Positions 15,001 through 26,095 of a stretch of 64,000 nucleotides of DNA are shown in pieces. A program made the position numbers and the translations under genes. Within the stretch, counting starts at the first letter, position 1. The number at the start of each line of letters is the position of its first letter. The stretch is from Polyodon spathula (taxonomy: Eukaryota > Chordata > Actinopteri > Acipenseriformes > Polyodontidae). The notes beneath the pieces are model-generated. The model was given only the letters and a program-made list of their open reading frames with translations. It was not told the origin of the DNA and made no database searches. The stretch covers positions 1 through 64,000 of the forward strand of contig NW_024471557.1 of assembly GCF_017654505.1 (NCBI RefSeq). The letters are read 5' to 3'.

Positions 15001-17365
15001 AGTGTCGGCAACAGTAACACCAGTGTCAGCAGCAGTAACACCAGTGTCGGCAGCAGTAACACCAGTGTCGGCAGCAGTAACACCAGTGTCAGCAGCAGTA
15101 ACACCAGTGTCGGCAGCAGTAACACCAGTGTCGGCAGCAGTAACACCAGTGTCGGCAGCAGTAACACCAGTGTCGGCAGCAGTAACACCAGTGTCAGCAG
15201 CAGTAACACCAGTGTCGGCAGCAGTAACACCAGTGTCAGCAGCAGTAACACCAGTGTCAGCAGCAGTAACACCAGTGTCAGCAGCAGTAACACCAGTGTC
15301 AGCAACAGTAACACCAGTGTCAGCAGCAGTAACACCAGTGTCAGCAGCAGTAACACCAGTGTCAGCAGCAGTAACACCAGTGTCGGCAGCAGTAACACCA
15401 GTGTCGGCAGCAGTAACACCAGTGTCAGCAGCAGTAACACCAGTGTCAGCAGCAGTAACACCAGTGTCAGCAGCAGTAACACCAGTGTCAGCAGCAGTAA
15501 CACCAGTGTCGGCAGCAGTAACACCAGTGTCGGCAGCAGTAACACCAGTGTCAGCAGCAGTAACACCAGTGTCGGCAGCAGTAACACCAGTGTCGGCAGC
15601 AGTAACACCAGTGTCAGCAGCAGTAACACCAGTGTCAGCAACAGTAACACCAGTGTCAGCAACAGTAACACCAGTGTCAGCAGCAGTAACACCAGTGTCA
15701 GCAACAGTAACACCAGTGTCGGCAACAGTAACACCAGTGTCAGCAACAGTAACACCAGTGTCAGCAACAGTAACACCAGTGTCAGCAGCAGTAACACCAG
15801 TGTCGGCAACAGTAACACCAGTGTCAGCAGCAGTAACACCAGTGTCAGCAGCAGTAACACCAGTGTCAGCAACAGTAACACCAGTGTCAGCAGCAGTAAC
15901 ACCAGTGTCAGCAGCAGTAACACCAGTGTCGGCAGCAGTAACACCAGTGTCGGCAGCAGTAACACCAGTGTCGGCAGCAGTAACACCAGTGTCGGCAGCA
16001 GTAACACCAGTGTCAGCAACAGTAACACCAGTGTCAGCAGCAGTAACACCAGTGTCAGCAGCAGTAACACCAGTGTCAGCAGCAGTAACACCAGTGTCAG
16101 CATCAGTAACACCAGTGTCAGCAGCAGTAACACCAGTGTCAGCAGCAGTAACACCAGTGTCAGCAGCAGTAACACCAGTGTCAGCAACAGTAACACCAGT
16201 GTCGGCAGCAGTAACACCAGTGTCAGCAGCAGTAACACCAGTGTCAGCAGCAGTAACACCAGTGTCAGCAGCAGTAACACCAGTGTCAGCAGCAGTAACA
16301 CCAGTGTCAGCAGCAGTAACACCAGTGTCAGCAGCAGTAACACCAGTGTCGGCAGCAGTAACACCAGTGTCAGCAGCAGTAACACCAGTGTCAGCAGCAG
16401 TAACACCAGTGTCAGCAGCAGTAACACCAGTGTCGGCAGCAGTAACACCAGTGTCAGCAGCAGTAACACCAGTGTCAGCAACAGTAACACCAGTGTCAGC
16501 AACAGTAACACCAGTGTCAGCAACAGTAACACCAGTGTCAGCAGCAGTAACACCAGTGTCAGCAACAGTAACACCAGTGTCAGCAGCAGTAACACCAGTG
16601 TCAGCAACAGTAACACCAGTGTCAGCAGCAGTAACACCAGTGTCAGCAACAGTAACACCAGTGTCAGCAGCAGTAACACCAGTGTCAGCAACAGTAACAC
16701 CAGTGTCAGCAACAGTAACACCAGTGTCAGCAACAGTAACACCAGTGTCAGCAACAGTAACACCAGTGTCAGCAGCAGTAACACCAGTGTCAGCAGCAGT
16801 AACACCAGTGTCAGCAGCAGTAACACCAGTGTCAGCAGCAGTAACACCAGTGTCAGCAGCAGTAACACCAGTGTCAGCAGCAGTAACACCAGTGTCAGCA
16901 GCAGTAACACCAGTGTCAGCAGCAGTAACACCAGTGTCAGCAGCAGTAACACCAGTGTCAGCAGCAGTAACACCAGTGTCAGCAGCAGTAACACCAGTGT
17001 CAGCAGCAGTAACACCAGTGTCAGCAGCAGTAACACCAGTGTCAGCAGCAGTAACACCAGTGTCAGCAACAGTAACACCAGTGTCAGCAGCAGTAACACC
17101 AGTGTCGGCAGCAGTAACACCAGTGTCGGCATCAGTAACACCAGTGTCAGCAGCAGTAACACCAGTGTCAGTAACACCAGTGTCGGCAGCAGTAACACCA
17201 GTGTCAGCAACAGTAACACCAGTGTCAGCAGCAGTAACACCAGTGTCAGCAGCAGTAACACCAGTGTCGGCAGTAACACCAGTAACACCAGTGTCAGCAG
17301 CAGTAACACCAGTGTCAGCAACAGTAACACCAGTGTCAGCAGCAGTAACACCAGTGTCAGCAGCA
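1..17365. repeat. 21-bp minisatellite array, block A
   Basis: Head-to-tail copies of a 21-bp unit; the copy at 17345-17365 is a typical one. Each unit reads GTAACACCAGTGTCAG followed by a short GCA run, so it contains an embedded (CAG)3 triplet tract. Read as codons from GTA it spells VTPVSAA; the other open frames give NTSVSSS (+), AADTGVT (-) and LLTLVLL (-). The commonest substitution changes GCAGCA to GCAACA (Ala-Ala to Ala-Thr). A second variant, TCGGCA, is nearly absent before 14.5 kb. From 1 to about 13.3 kb the array is broken often by units of 9, 15, 18 or 24 bp and by frame-breaking indels; from 13.5 kb on it is very regular. The array runs off the left edge of the window. It looks like satellite DNA; a protein-coding role is not supported because four frames are open at once. 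The family is not recognised. Confidence 0.97.
17345..17365. repeat. Reference copy of the 21-bp unit
   Basis: A canonical unit immediately before the first island. It contains ACACCAGTGT, an imperfect dyad (ACAC, two bases, GTGT), and three CAG triplets. Its length is a multiple of three, which explains the long open frames across the array. CAGT occurs twice per unit 12 bp apart, which accounts for the recurrent 9-bp short units. Confidence 0.95.
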
Positions 17366-17475
17366 AAATCATTTGGAACCAAAACCAGGTACAAACACCC
17401 AACATCGAACAAAACACAAGCCGTCGTCATTTGGTCACAGCCGTCGTCATCATCATTGTGGTCACAGTCGTTGTT
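17366..17475. repeat. Island 1: 110 bp of degenerate repeat inside the 21-bp array
   Basis: The regular array stops after 17365 and resumes at 17476. The left part (17366-17412) is AC-rich and shows no clear repeat. The right part holds two copies of CCGTCGTCAT at 17421 and 17441, and GTCACAG motifs at 17434 and 17461. The stretch 17434-17455 aligns to the 21-bp unit on the same strand with 16 of 21 matches and one inserted base. From 17434 to the first restored unit at 17476 is 42 bp, exactly two unit lengths, so phase is kept on the right side. I read it as a decayed or ancestral form of the array, not an insertion of foreign DNA, although the left 47 bp remain unexplained. Confidence 0.75.
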
Positions 17476-18944
17476 GTAACACCAGTGTCAGCAGCTCAGT
17501 AACACCAGTGTCGGCAACAGTAACACCAGTGTCAGCAGCAGTAACACCAGTGTCAGCAGCAGTAACACCAGTGTCAGCAGCAGTAACACCAGTGTCAGCA
17601 GCAGTAACACCAGTGTCAGCAGCAGTAACACCAGTGTCAGCAACAGTAACACCAGTGTCAGCAGCAGTAACACCAGTGTCAGCAACAGTAACACCAGTGT
17701 CAGCAACAGTAACACCAGTGTCAGCAACAGTAACACCAGTGTCGGCAGCAGTAACACCAGTGTCGGCAGCAGTAACACCAGTGTCGGCAGCAGTAACACC
17801 AGTGTCGGCAGCAGTAACACCAGTGTCGGCAGCAGTAACACCAGTGTCAGCAACAGTAACACCAGTGTCAGCAACAGTAACACCAGTGTCAGCAACAGTA
17901 ACACCAGTGTCGGCAGCAGTAACACCAGTGTCGGCAACAGTAACACCAGTGTCGGCAGCAGTAACACCAGTGTCGGCAGCAGTAACACCAGTGTCAGCAG
18001 CAGTAACACCAGTGTCAGCAACAGTAACACCAGTGTCAGCAACAGTAACACCAGTGTCAGCAGCAGTAACACCAGTGTCAGCAGCAGTAACACCAGTGTC
18101 AGCAGCAGTAACACCAGTGTCAGCAGCAGTAACACCAGTGTCAGCAACAGTAACACCAGTGTCAGCAGCAGTAACACCAGTGTCAGCAGCAGTAACACCA
18201 GTGTCAGCAGCAGTAACACCAGTGTCAGCAGCAGTAACACCAGTGTCAGCAGCAGTAACACCAGTGTCAGCAGCAGTAACACCAGTGTCAGCAGCAGTAA
18301 CACCAGTGTCAGCAGCAGTAACACCAGTGTCAGCAGCAGTAACACCAGTGTCAGCAACAGTAACACCAGTGTCAGCAGCAGTAACACCAGTGTCAGCAGC
18401 AGTAACACCAGTGTCAGCAGCAGTAACACCAGTGTCAGCAACAGTAACACCAGTGTCAGCAACAGTAACACCAGTGTCGGCAACAGTAACACCAGTGTCA
18501 GCAGCAGTAACACCAGTGTCAGCAGCAGTAACACCAGTGTCAGCAGCAGTAACACCAGTGTCGGCAGCAGTAACACCAGTGTCAGCAGCAGTAACACCAG
18601 TGTCGGCAGCAGTAACACCAGTGTCAGCAGCAGTAACACCAGTGTCAGCAGCAGTAACACCAGTGTCAGCAGCAGTAACACCAGTGTCGGCAGCAGTAAC
18701 ACCAGTGTCGGCAGCAGTAACACCAGTGTCGGCAACAGTAACACCAGTGTCGGCAGCAGTAACACCAGTGTCGGCAGCAGTAACACCAGTGTCGGCAGCA
18801 GTAACACCAGTGTCGGCAGCAGTAACACCAGTGTCGGCAGCAGTAACACCAGTGTCGGCAGCAGTAACACCAGTGTCGGCAGCAGTAACACCAGTGTCGG
18901 CAGCAGTAACACCAGTGTCGGCAGCAGTAACACCAGTGTCGGCA
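17476..18944. repeat. 21-bp minisatellite array, block B
   Basis: About 70 copies of the 21-bp unit between the two islands. One early irregularity is visible near 17490 (an AGCTCAG join); otherwise spacing is regular. The block is rich in the TCGGCA variant, which creates a CpG. It ends with 13 consecutive TCGGCA units (about 18680-18944) directly against island 2. In those units the usual TGA of one minus-strand frame becomes CGA, so a fifth frame also opens there. No gene is supported. Confidence 0.96.
18680..18944. repeat. Homogeneous run of the TCGGCA unit variant
   Basis: Thirteen successive units carry the A-to-G change that turns GTCAGC into GTCGGC. This is the longest unbroken run of that variant that I see. 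It abuts the second island. Such a run suggests a recent local amplification of one variant. Confidence 0.85.
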
Positions 18945-19320
18945 AACAGCGTGATTGTGGATAACACACCCAGAACAATGTACAGTTATTGTGGTCAAGT
19001 CGTGAATACAAATTTTTTTTAGTGGTCAAGTCGTCGTCATTGTGGTCTGTCAAACCACTAGAAATACGTTGTTATTGTGGTCACAGCCGTTTGTATTTGT
19101 TGTCACAGCCGTGGTTCGATTTGTGGCTGTCAAAAAACACGAACCGTTGTACAAAATTGTGTGTCAAAACACCATACCGAGTCGTCATTGGGTCACCGTC
19201 GTGTTATTGTGTCAAGAACAGTCGTTGTAATTGTGGTCACAGCGTCGTTCATTGTGGCAATAACTCACAGCCGTTGGCATTGGTGGTCAAGCCGTTGTCA
19301 TTGTAAGGATCAACATCAAT
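18945..19320. repeat. Island 2: about 376 bp of low-identity 21-22-bp repeats
   Basis: This is the largest stretch in the window that is neither regular array nor gap. It is not unique sequence: it repeats the theme GGTCA(CA)GCCGT(C/T)GTCATTGT with heavy divergence. GTCA-type motif starts lie near 19023, 19044, 19080, 19102, 19192, 19211, 19236, 19264 and 19286, and several spacings are 19-25 bp. The same motif occurs in island 1. A run of eight T lies near 19013-19020. Short open frames read through it (for example TVVVIVVTA-like strings), but they are only continuations of frames open in the neighbouring array. No gene or RNA is recognised. The likeliest reading is a diverged relic of the 21-bp array that escaped homogenisation. 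Confidence 0.7.
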
Positions 19321-22300
19321 GCAGTGTCAGCAACAGTAACACCAGTGTCAGCAGCAGTAACACCAGTGTCGGCAGCAGTAACACCAGTGTCAGCAGCAGT
19401 AACACCAGTGTCAGCAGCAGTAACACCAGTGTCGGCAGCAGTAACACCAGTGTCGGCAGCAGTAACACCAGTGTCGGCAGCAGTAACACCAGTGTCGGCA
19501 GCAGTAACACCAGTGTCGGCAGCAGTAACACCAGTGTCAGCAGCAGTAACACCAGTGTCAGCAGCAGTAACACCAGTGTCGGCAACAGTAACACCAGTGT
19601 CGGCAACAGTAACACCAGTGTCGGCAACAGTAACACCAGTGTCGGCAGCAGTAACACCAGTGTCGGCAGCAGTAACACCAGTGTCAGCAGCAGTAACACC
19701 AGTGTCGGCAGCAGTAACACCAGTGTCGGCAGCAGTAACACCAGTGTCAGCAACAGTAACACCAGTGTCAGCAGCAGTAACACCAGTGTCAGCAACAGTA
19801 ACACCAGTGTCGGCAGCAGTAACACCAGTGTCAGCAGCAGTAACACCAGTGTCAGCAGCAGTAACACCAGTGTCAGCAACAGTAACACCAGTGTCAGCAA
19901 CAGTAACACCAGTGTCAGCAACAGTAACACCAGTGTCGGCAACAGTAACACCAGTGTCAGCAGCAGTAACACCAGTGTCGGCAGCAGTAACACCAGTGTC
20001 GGCAACAGTAACACCAGTGTCGGCAGCAGTAACACCAGTGTCAGCAGCAGTAACACCAGTGTCAGCAGCAGTAACACCAGTGTCAGCAGCAGTAACACCA
20101 GTGTCAGCAGCAGTAACACCAGTGTCAGCAGCAGTAACACCAGTGTCAGCAACAGTAACACCAGTGTCAGCAACAGTAACACCAGTGTCAGCAGCAGTAA
20201 CACCAGTGTCGGCAGCAGTAACACCAGTGTCGGCAACAGTAACACCAGTGTCGGCAACAGTAACACCAGTGTCAGCAGCAGTAACACCAGTGTCAGCAGC
20301 AGTAACACCAGTGTCAGCAACAGTAACACCAGTGTCAGCAACAGTAACACCAGTGTCAGCAGCAGTAACACCAGTGTCAGCAACAGTAACACCAGTGTCA
20401 GCAACAATAACACCAGTGTCAGCAGCAGTAACACCAGTGTCAGCAACAGTAACACCAGTGTCAGCAGCAGTAACACCAGTGTCAGCAACAGTAACACCAG
20501 TGTCAGCAGCAGTAACACCAGTGTCAGCAACAGTAACACCAGTGTCAGCAGCAGTAACACCAGTGTCAGCAGCAGTAACACCAGTGTCAGCAGCAGTAAC
20601 ACCAGTGTCAGCAGCAGTAACACCAGTGTCAGCATCAGTAACACCAGTGTCAGCAGCAGTAACACCAGTGTCAGCAGCAGTAACACCAGTGTCAGCAGCA
20701 GTAACACCAGTGTCGGCAACAGTAACACCAGTGTCGGCAACAGTAACACCAGTGTCGGCAACAGTAACACCAGTGTCAGCAGCAATAACACCAGTGTCAG
20801 CAACAGTAACACCAGTGTCAGCAGTAACACCAGTGTCAAGCAACAGTAACACCAGTGTCAGCAACAGTAACACCAGTGTCAGCAGCAGTAACACCAGTGT
20901 CAGCAACAGTAACACCAGTGTCGGCAGCAGTAACACCAGTGTCGGCAGCAGTAACACCAGTGTCGGCAGCAGTAACACCAGTGTCGGCAGCAGTAACACC
21001 AGTGTCGGCAGCAGTAACACCAGTGTCAGCAGCAGTAACACCAGTGTCAGCAGCAGTAACACCAGTGTCAGCAGCAGTAACACCAGTGTCAGCAGCAGTA
21101 ACACCAGTGTCAGCAGCAGTAACACCAGTGTCGGCAGCAGTAACACCAGTGTCAGCAGCAGTAACACCAGTGTCAGCAGCAGTAACACCAGTGTCAGCAG
21201 CAGTAACACCAGTGTCAGCAGCAGTAACACCAGTGTCAGCAGCAGTAACACCAGTGTCAGCAGCAGTAACACCAGTGTCAGCAGCAGTAACACCAGTGTC
21301 AGCAGCAGTAACACCAGTGTCAGCAGCAGTAACACCAGTGTCGGCAGCAGTAACACCAGTGTCAGCAACAGTAACACCAGTGTCAGCAGCAGTAACACCA
21401 GTGTCAGCAGCAGTAACACCAGTGTCAGCAGCAGTAACACCAGTGTCAGCAGCAGTAACACCAGTGTCAGCAGCAGTAACACCAGTGTCAGCAGCAGTAA
21501 CACCAGTGTCAGCAGCAGTAACACCAGTGTCAGCAACAGTAACACCAGTGTCAGCAGCAGTAACACCAGTGTCGGCAGCAGTAACACCAGTGTCGGCAGC
21601 AGTAACACCAGTGTCAGCAGCAGTAACACCAGTGTCAGCAGCAGTAACACCAGTGTCAGCAGCAGTAACACCAGTGTCAGCAGCAGTAACACCAGTGTCA
21701 GCAGCAGTAACACCAGTGTCAGCAGCAGTAACACCAGTGTCGGCAGCAGTAACACCAGTGTCAGCAGCAGTAACACCAGTGTCAGCAGCAGTAACACCAG
21801 TGTCAGCATCAGTAACACCAGTGTCAGCAGCAGTAACACCAGTGTCAGCAACAGTAACACCAGTGTCAGCAGCAGTAACACCAGTGTCAGCAGCAGTAAC
21901 ACCAGTGTCAGCAGCAGTAACACCAGTGTCAGCAGCAGTAACACCAGTGTCAGCAGCAGTAACACCAGTGTCAGCAGCAGTAACACCAGTGTCAGCAACA
22001 GTAACACCAGTGTCAGCAACAGTAACACCAGTGTCAGCAGCAGTAACACCAGTGTCAGCAGCAGTAACACCAGTGTCAGCAACAGTAACACCAGTGTCAG
22101 CAGCAGTAACACCAGTGTCGGCAGCAGTAACACCAGTGTCAGCAGCAGTAACACCAGTGTCAGCAGCAGTAACACCAGTGTCAGCAGCAGTAACACCAGT
22201 GTCAGCAACAGTAACACCAGTGTCAGCAACAGTAACACCAGTGTCAGCAGCAGTAACACCAGTGTCAGCAACAGTAACACCAGTGTCAGCAACAGTAACA

Positions 22301-25045
22301 CCAGTGTCAGCAACAGTAACACCAGTGTCAGCAGCAGTAACACCAGTGTCAGCAGCAGTAACACCAGTGTCAGCAGCAGTAACACCAGTGTCAGCAGCAG
22401 TAACACCAGTGTCGGCAGCAGTAACACCAGTGTCAGCAGCAGTAACACCAGTGTCAGCAGCAGTAACACCAGTGTCAGCAACAGTAACACCAGTGTCAGC
22501 AACAGTAACACCAGTGTCAGCAACAGTAACACCAGTGTCAGCAGCAGTAACACCAGTGTCAGCAGCAGTAACACCAGTGTCAGCAGCAGTAACACCAGTG
22601 TCAGCAACAGTAACACCAGTGTCAGCAACAGTAACACCAGTGTCAGCAACAGTAACACCAGTGTCAGCAGCAGTAACACCAGTGTCAGCAGCAGTAACAC
22701 CAGTGTCAGCAGCAGTAACACCAGTGTCAGCAGCAGTAACACCAGTGTCAGCAGCAGTAACACCAGTGTCAGCAACAGTAACACCAGTGTCAGCAGCAGT
22801 AACACCAGTGTCAGCAGCAGTAACACCAGTGTCAGCAACAGTAACACCAGTGTCAGCAGCAGTAACACCAGTGTCAGCAACAGTAACACCAGTGTCAGCA
22901 ACAGTAACACCAGTGTCAGCAACAGTAACACCAGTGTCAGCAGCAGTAACACCAGTGTCAGCAACAGTAACACCAGTGTCAGCAGCAGTAACACCAGTGT
23001 CAGCAGCAGTAACACCAGTGTCAGCAGCAGTAACACCAGTGTCAGCAGCAGTAACACCAGTGTCAGCAGCAGTAACACCAGTGTCAGCAGCAGTAACACC
23101 AGTGTCAGCAGCAGTAACACCAGTGTCAGCAGCAGTAACACCAGTGTCAGCAGCAGTAACACCAGTGTCAGCAGCAGTAACACCAGTGTCAGCAGCAGTA
23201 ACACCAGTGTCAGCAGCAGTAACACCAGTGTCAGCAGTAACACCAGTGTCAGCAGCAGTAACACCAGTGTCAGCAGCAGTAACACCAGTGTCAGCAACAG
23301 TAACACCAGTGTCAGCAGCAGTAACACCAGTGTCAGCAGCAGTAACACCAGTGTCAGCAGCAGTAACACCAGTGTCAGCAGCAGTAACACCAGTGTCAGC
23401 AGCAGTAACACCAGTGTCAGCAACAGTAACACCAGTGTCAGCAACAGTAACACCAGTGTCAGCAACAGTAACACCAGTGTCAGCAACAGTAACACCAGTG
23501 TCAGCAACAGTAACACCAGTGTCAGCAACAGTAACACCAGTGTCAGCAACAGTAACACCAGTGTCAGCAGCAGTAACACCAGTGTCAGCAACAGTAACAC
23601 CAGTGTCAGCAACAGTAACACCAGTGTCAGCAGCAGTAACACCAGTGTCAGCAACAGTAACACCAGTGTCAGCAACAGTAACACCAGTGTCAGCAGCAGT
23701 AACACCAGTGTCAGCAGCAGTAACACCAGTGTCAGCAGCAGTAACACCAGTGTCAGCAGCAGTAACACCAGTGTCAGCAACAGTAACACCAGTGTCAGCA
23801 GCAGTAACACCAGTGTCAGCAACAGTAACACCAGTGTCAGCAACAGTAACACCAGTGTCAGCAACAGTAACACCAGTGTCAGCAGCAGTAACACCAGTGT
23901 CAGCAGCAGTAACACCAGTGTCAGCAGCAGTAACACCAGTGTCAGCAACAGTAACACCAGTGTCAGCAGCAGTAACACCAGTGTCAGCAACAGTAACACC
24001 AGTGTCAGCAGCAGTAACACCAGTGTCAGCAACAGTAACACCAGTGTCAGCAGCAGTAACACCAGTGTCAGCAGCAGTAACACCAGTGTCAGCAGCAGTA
24101 ACACCAGTGTCAGCAGCAGTAACACCAGTGTCGGCAGCAGTAACACCAGTGTCGGCAGCAGTAACACCAGTGTCAGCAGCAGTAACACCAGTGTCAGCAG
24201 CAGTAACACCAGTGTCAGCAGCAGTAACACCAGTGTCAGCAGCAGTAACACCAGTGTCAGCAACAGTAACACCAGTGTCAGCAGCAGTAACACCAGTGTC
24301 AGCAGCAGTAACACCAGTGTCAGCAGCAATAACACCAGTGTCAGCAGCAGTAACACCAGTGTCAGCAGCAGTAACACCAGTGTCAGCAACAGTAACACCA
24401 GTGTCAGCAACAGTAACACCAGTGTCAGCAGCAGTAACAAGCACAGTAACACCAGTGTCAGCAACAGTAACACCAGTGTCAGCAGCAGTAACACCAGTGT
24501 CAGCAGCAGTAACACCAGTGTCAGCAGCAGTAACACCAGTGTCAGCAGCAGTAACACCAGTGTCAGCAACAGTAACACCAGTGTCAGCAACAGTAACACC
24601 AGTGTCAGCAACAGTAACACCAGTGTCAGCAGCAGTAACACCAGTGTCAGCAGCAGTAACACCAGTGTCAGCAGCAGTAACACCAGTGTCAGCAGCAGTA
24701 ACACCAGTGTCAGCAACAGTAACACCAGTGTCAGCAGCAGTAACACCAGTGTCAGCAGCAGTAACACCAGTGTCAGCAACAGTAACACCAGTGTCAGCAA
24801 CAGTAACACCAGTGTCAGCAGCAGTAACACCAGTGTCAGCAGCAGTAACACCAGTGTCAGCAGCAGTAACACCAGTGTCAGCAGCAGTAACACCAGTGTC
24901 AGCAGCAGTAACACCAGTGTCAGCAGCAGTAACACCAGTGTCAGCAACAGTAACACCAGTGTCAGCAGCAGTAACACCAGTGTCAGCAGCAGTAACACCA
25001 GTGTCGGCAGCAGTAACACCAGTGTCAGCAGCAGTAACACCAGTG
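19321..25045. repeat. 21-bp minisatellite array, block C
   Basis: The regular array resumes after island 2 and runs to the first assembly gap, ending mid-unit at CAGTG. The TCGGCA variant is dense from 19.37 to 21.0 kb and becomes rare toward 25 kb. Few length irregularities are visible: a join near 20821-20842, an 18-bp unit near 23232, and a short aberrant join near 24437. Long simultaneous open frames on both strands are expected from the unit length and are not annotated. The true right boundary is unknown because of the gap. Confidence 0.97.
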
Positions 25046-25545
25046 NNNNNNNNNNNNNNNNNNNNNNNNNNNNNNNNNNNNNNNNNNNNNNNNNNNNNNN
25101 NNNNNNNNNNNNNNNNNNNNNNNNNNNNNNNNNNNNNNNNNNNNNNNNNNNNNNNNNNNNNNNNNNNNNNNNNNNNNNNNNNNNNNNNNNNNNNNNNNNN
25201 NNNNNNNNNNNNNNNNNNNNNNNNNNNNNNNNNNNNNNNNNNNNNNNNNNNNNNNNNNNNNNNNNNNNNNNNNNNNNNNNNNNNNNNNNNNNNNNNNNNN
25301 NNNNNNNNNNNNNNNNNNNNNNNNNNNNNNNNNNNNNNNNNNNNNNNNNNNNNNNNNNNNNNNNNNNNNNNNNNNNNNNNNNNNNNNNNNNNNNNNNNNN
25401 NNNNNNNNNNNNNNNNNNNNNNNNNNNNNNNNNNNNNNNNNNNNNNNNNNNNNNNNNNNNNNNNNNNNNNNNNNNNNNNNNNNNNNNNNNNNNNNNNNNN
25501 NNNNNNNNNNNNNNNNNNNNNNNNNNNNNNNNNNNNNNNNNNNNN
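25046..25545. other. Assembly gap, 500 N
   Basis: Exactly 500 undetermined bases. The round number indicates a placeholder of unknown true length. The repeat family changes completely across it, so nothing in the sequence proves that the flanks are adjacent. Confidence 0.99.
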
Positions 25546-26095
25546 TGTTTCATATCCTCGGTAACCGTAATGTATAGGGTGATGACTGGCGCCAGTCTGT
25601 TTGTTACCATCAACTCATTAATATGCACGTTCTGTAAATTGGTCTTAAGTCTGTATGACACCTTCAATTCTCTCCATCTCCGGTGAATTGCACATGATGC
25701 AGTATGGTATCTTCAATACGTGTGTTGACTTGCAACAGAATCTGCTTGGTAACCTAAAGTTCATTACTGTAGACATGCGAAGACTTGCTCCAGAGTCAGT
25801 ATGTTACCCTCCGCATCTCTAATACACACGTCAGGCGACTTGCTCCAGAGGATGTGTTGTATTCGCTAACTCAGTACTGCTAACGTGCGTTGAATTGCAC
25901 CGCAGTCAAAATGATACCCTCCGTCTTCATATTGTTCACAAGTACCGGAGTTAATATGTAACAGTTCTCCTATGTACTGTGCAGTAACGTTGAATTACAG
26001 AAGTCAGTGCTGAAGACGTGCGGTGAATTGCACTACGGTCAGTATGGTTCCCTCACCATCAGTACTGAACAAGTGCGATTACTTACACAAAGTAC
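25546..26095. repeat. Reference 550-bp monomer with about 55-bp internal subunits
   Basis: Within the monomer, variants of CG(G/T)TGAATTGCAC recur. The aligned GACTTGC or GAATTGC words begin at 25727, 25782, 25837 and 25892, each 55 bp after the last. Another related pair, near 26025 and 26080, is also about 55 bp apart. Other shared words are CAGTATG and TACCCTC. Some subunits are shortened (the copy at 25992 is followed by the next after 33 bp). The total of 550 bp equals ten times 55, so the monomer looks like an old higher-order unit whose subunits have diverged. Confidence 0.75.
25584..25597. other. Perfect 14-bp palindrome in the 550-bp monomer
   Basis: GACTGGCGCCAGTC is identical to its reverse complement. 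It recurs at the same place in essentially every monomer that I read. A long perfect dyad kept in all copies could be a protein-binding site or a cruciform-prone spot; no binding protein can be named from the sequence. Confidence 0.85.

Noticed and set aside
13066..17479. Very long open frames on both strands (about 1,390 codons plus, 1,454 codons minus), resembling mucin-like or Ser/Thr-rich repeat proteins
   Set aside because: The 21-bp unit has no stop in four of six frames, so long overlapping frames on both strands are expected. No unique N- or C-terminal domain, signal peptide or splice evidence was seen.
18945..19320. Possible small gene or transposon remnant in island 2
   Set aside because: No terminal inverted repeats, target-site duplication or domain could be seen, and the open frames only continue those of the flanking array. 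The degenerate repeat explanation fits better.
1..25045. Possible CRISPR array
   Set aside because: The units are directly adjacent with no unique spacers, and no cas-like gene is present.
19287..25686. Open frames of more than 2,100 codons reaching through the 500-N gap into the 550-bp satellite
   Set aside because: The translation runs through undetermined bases and joins two unrelated repeats; it is an artefact of treating N as open.
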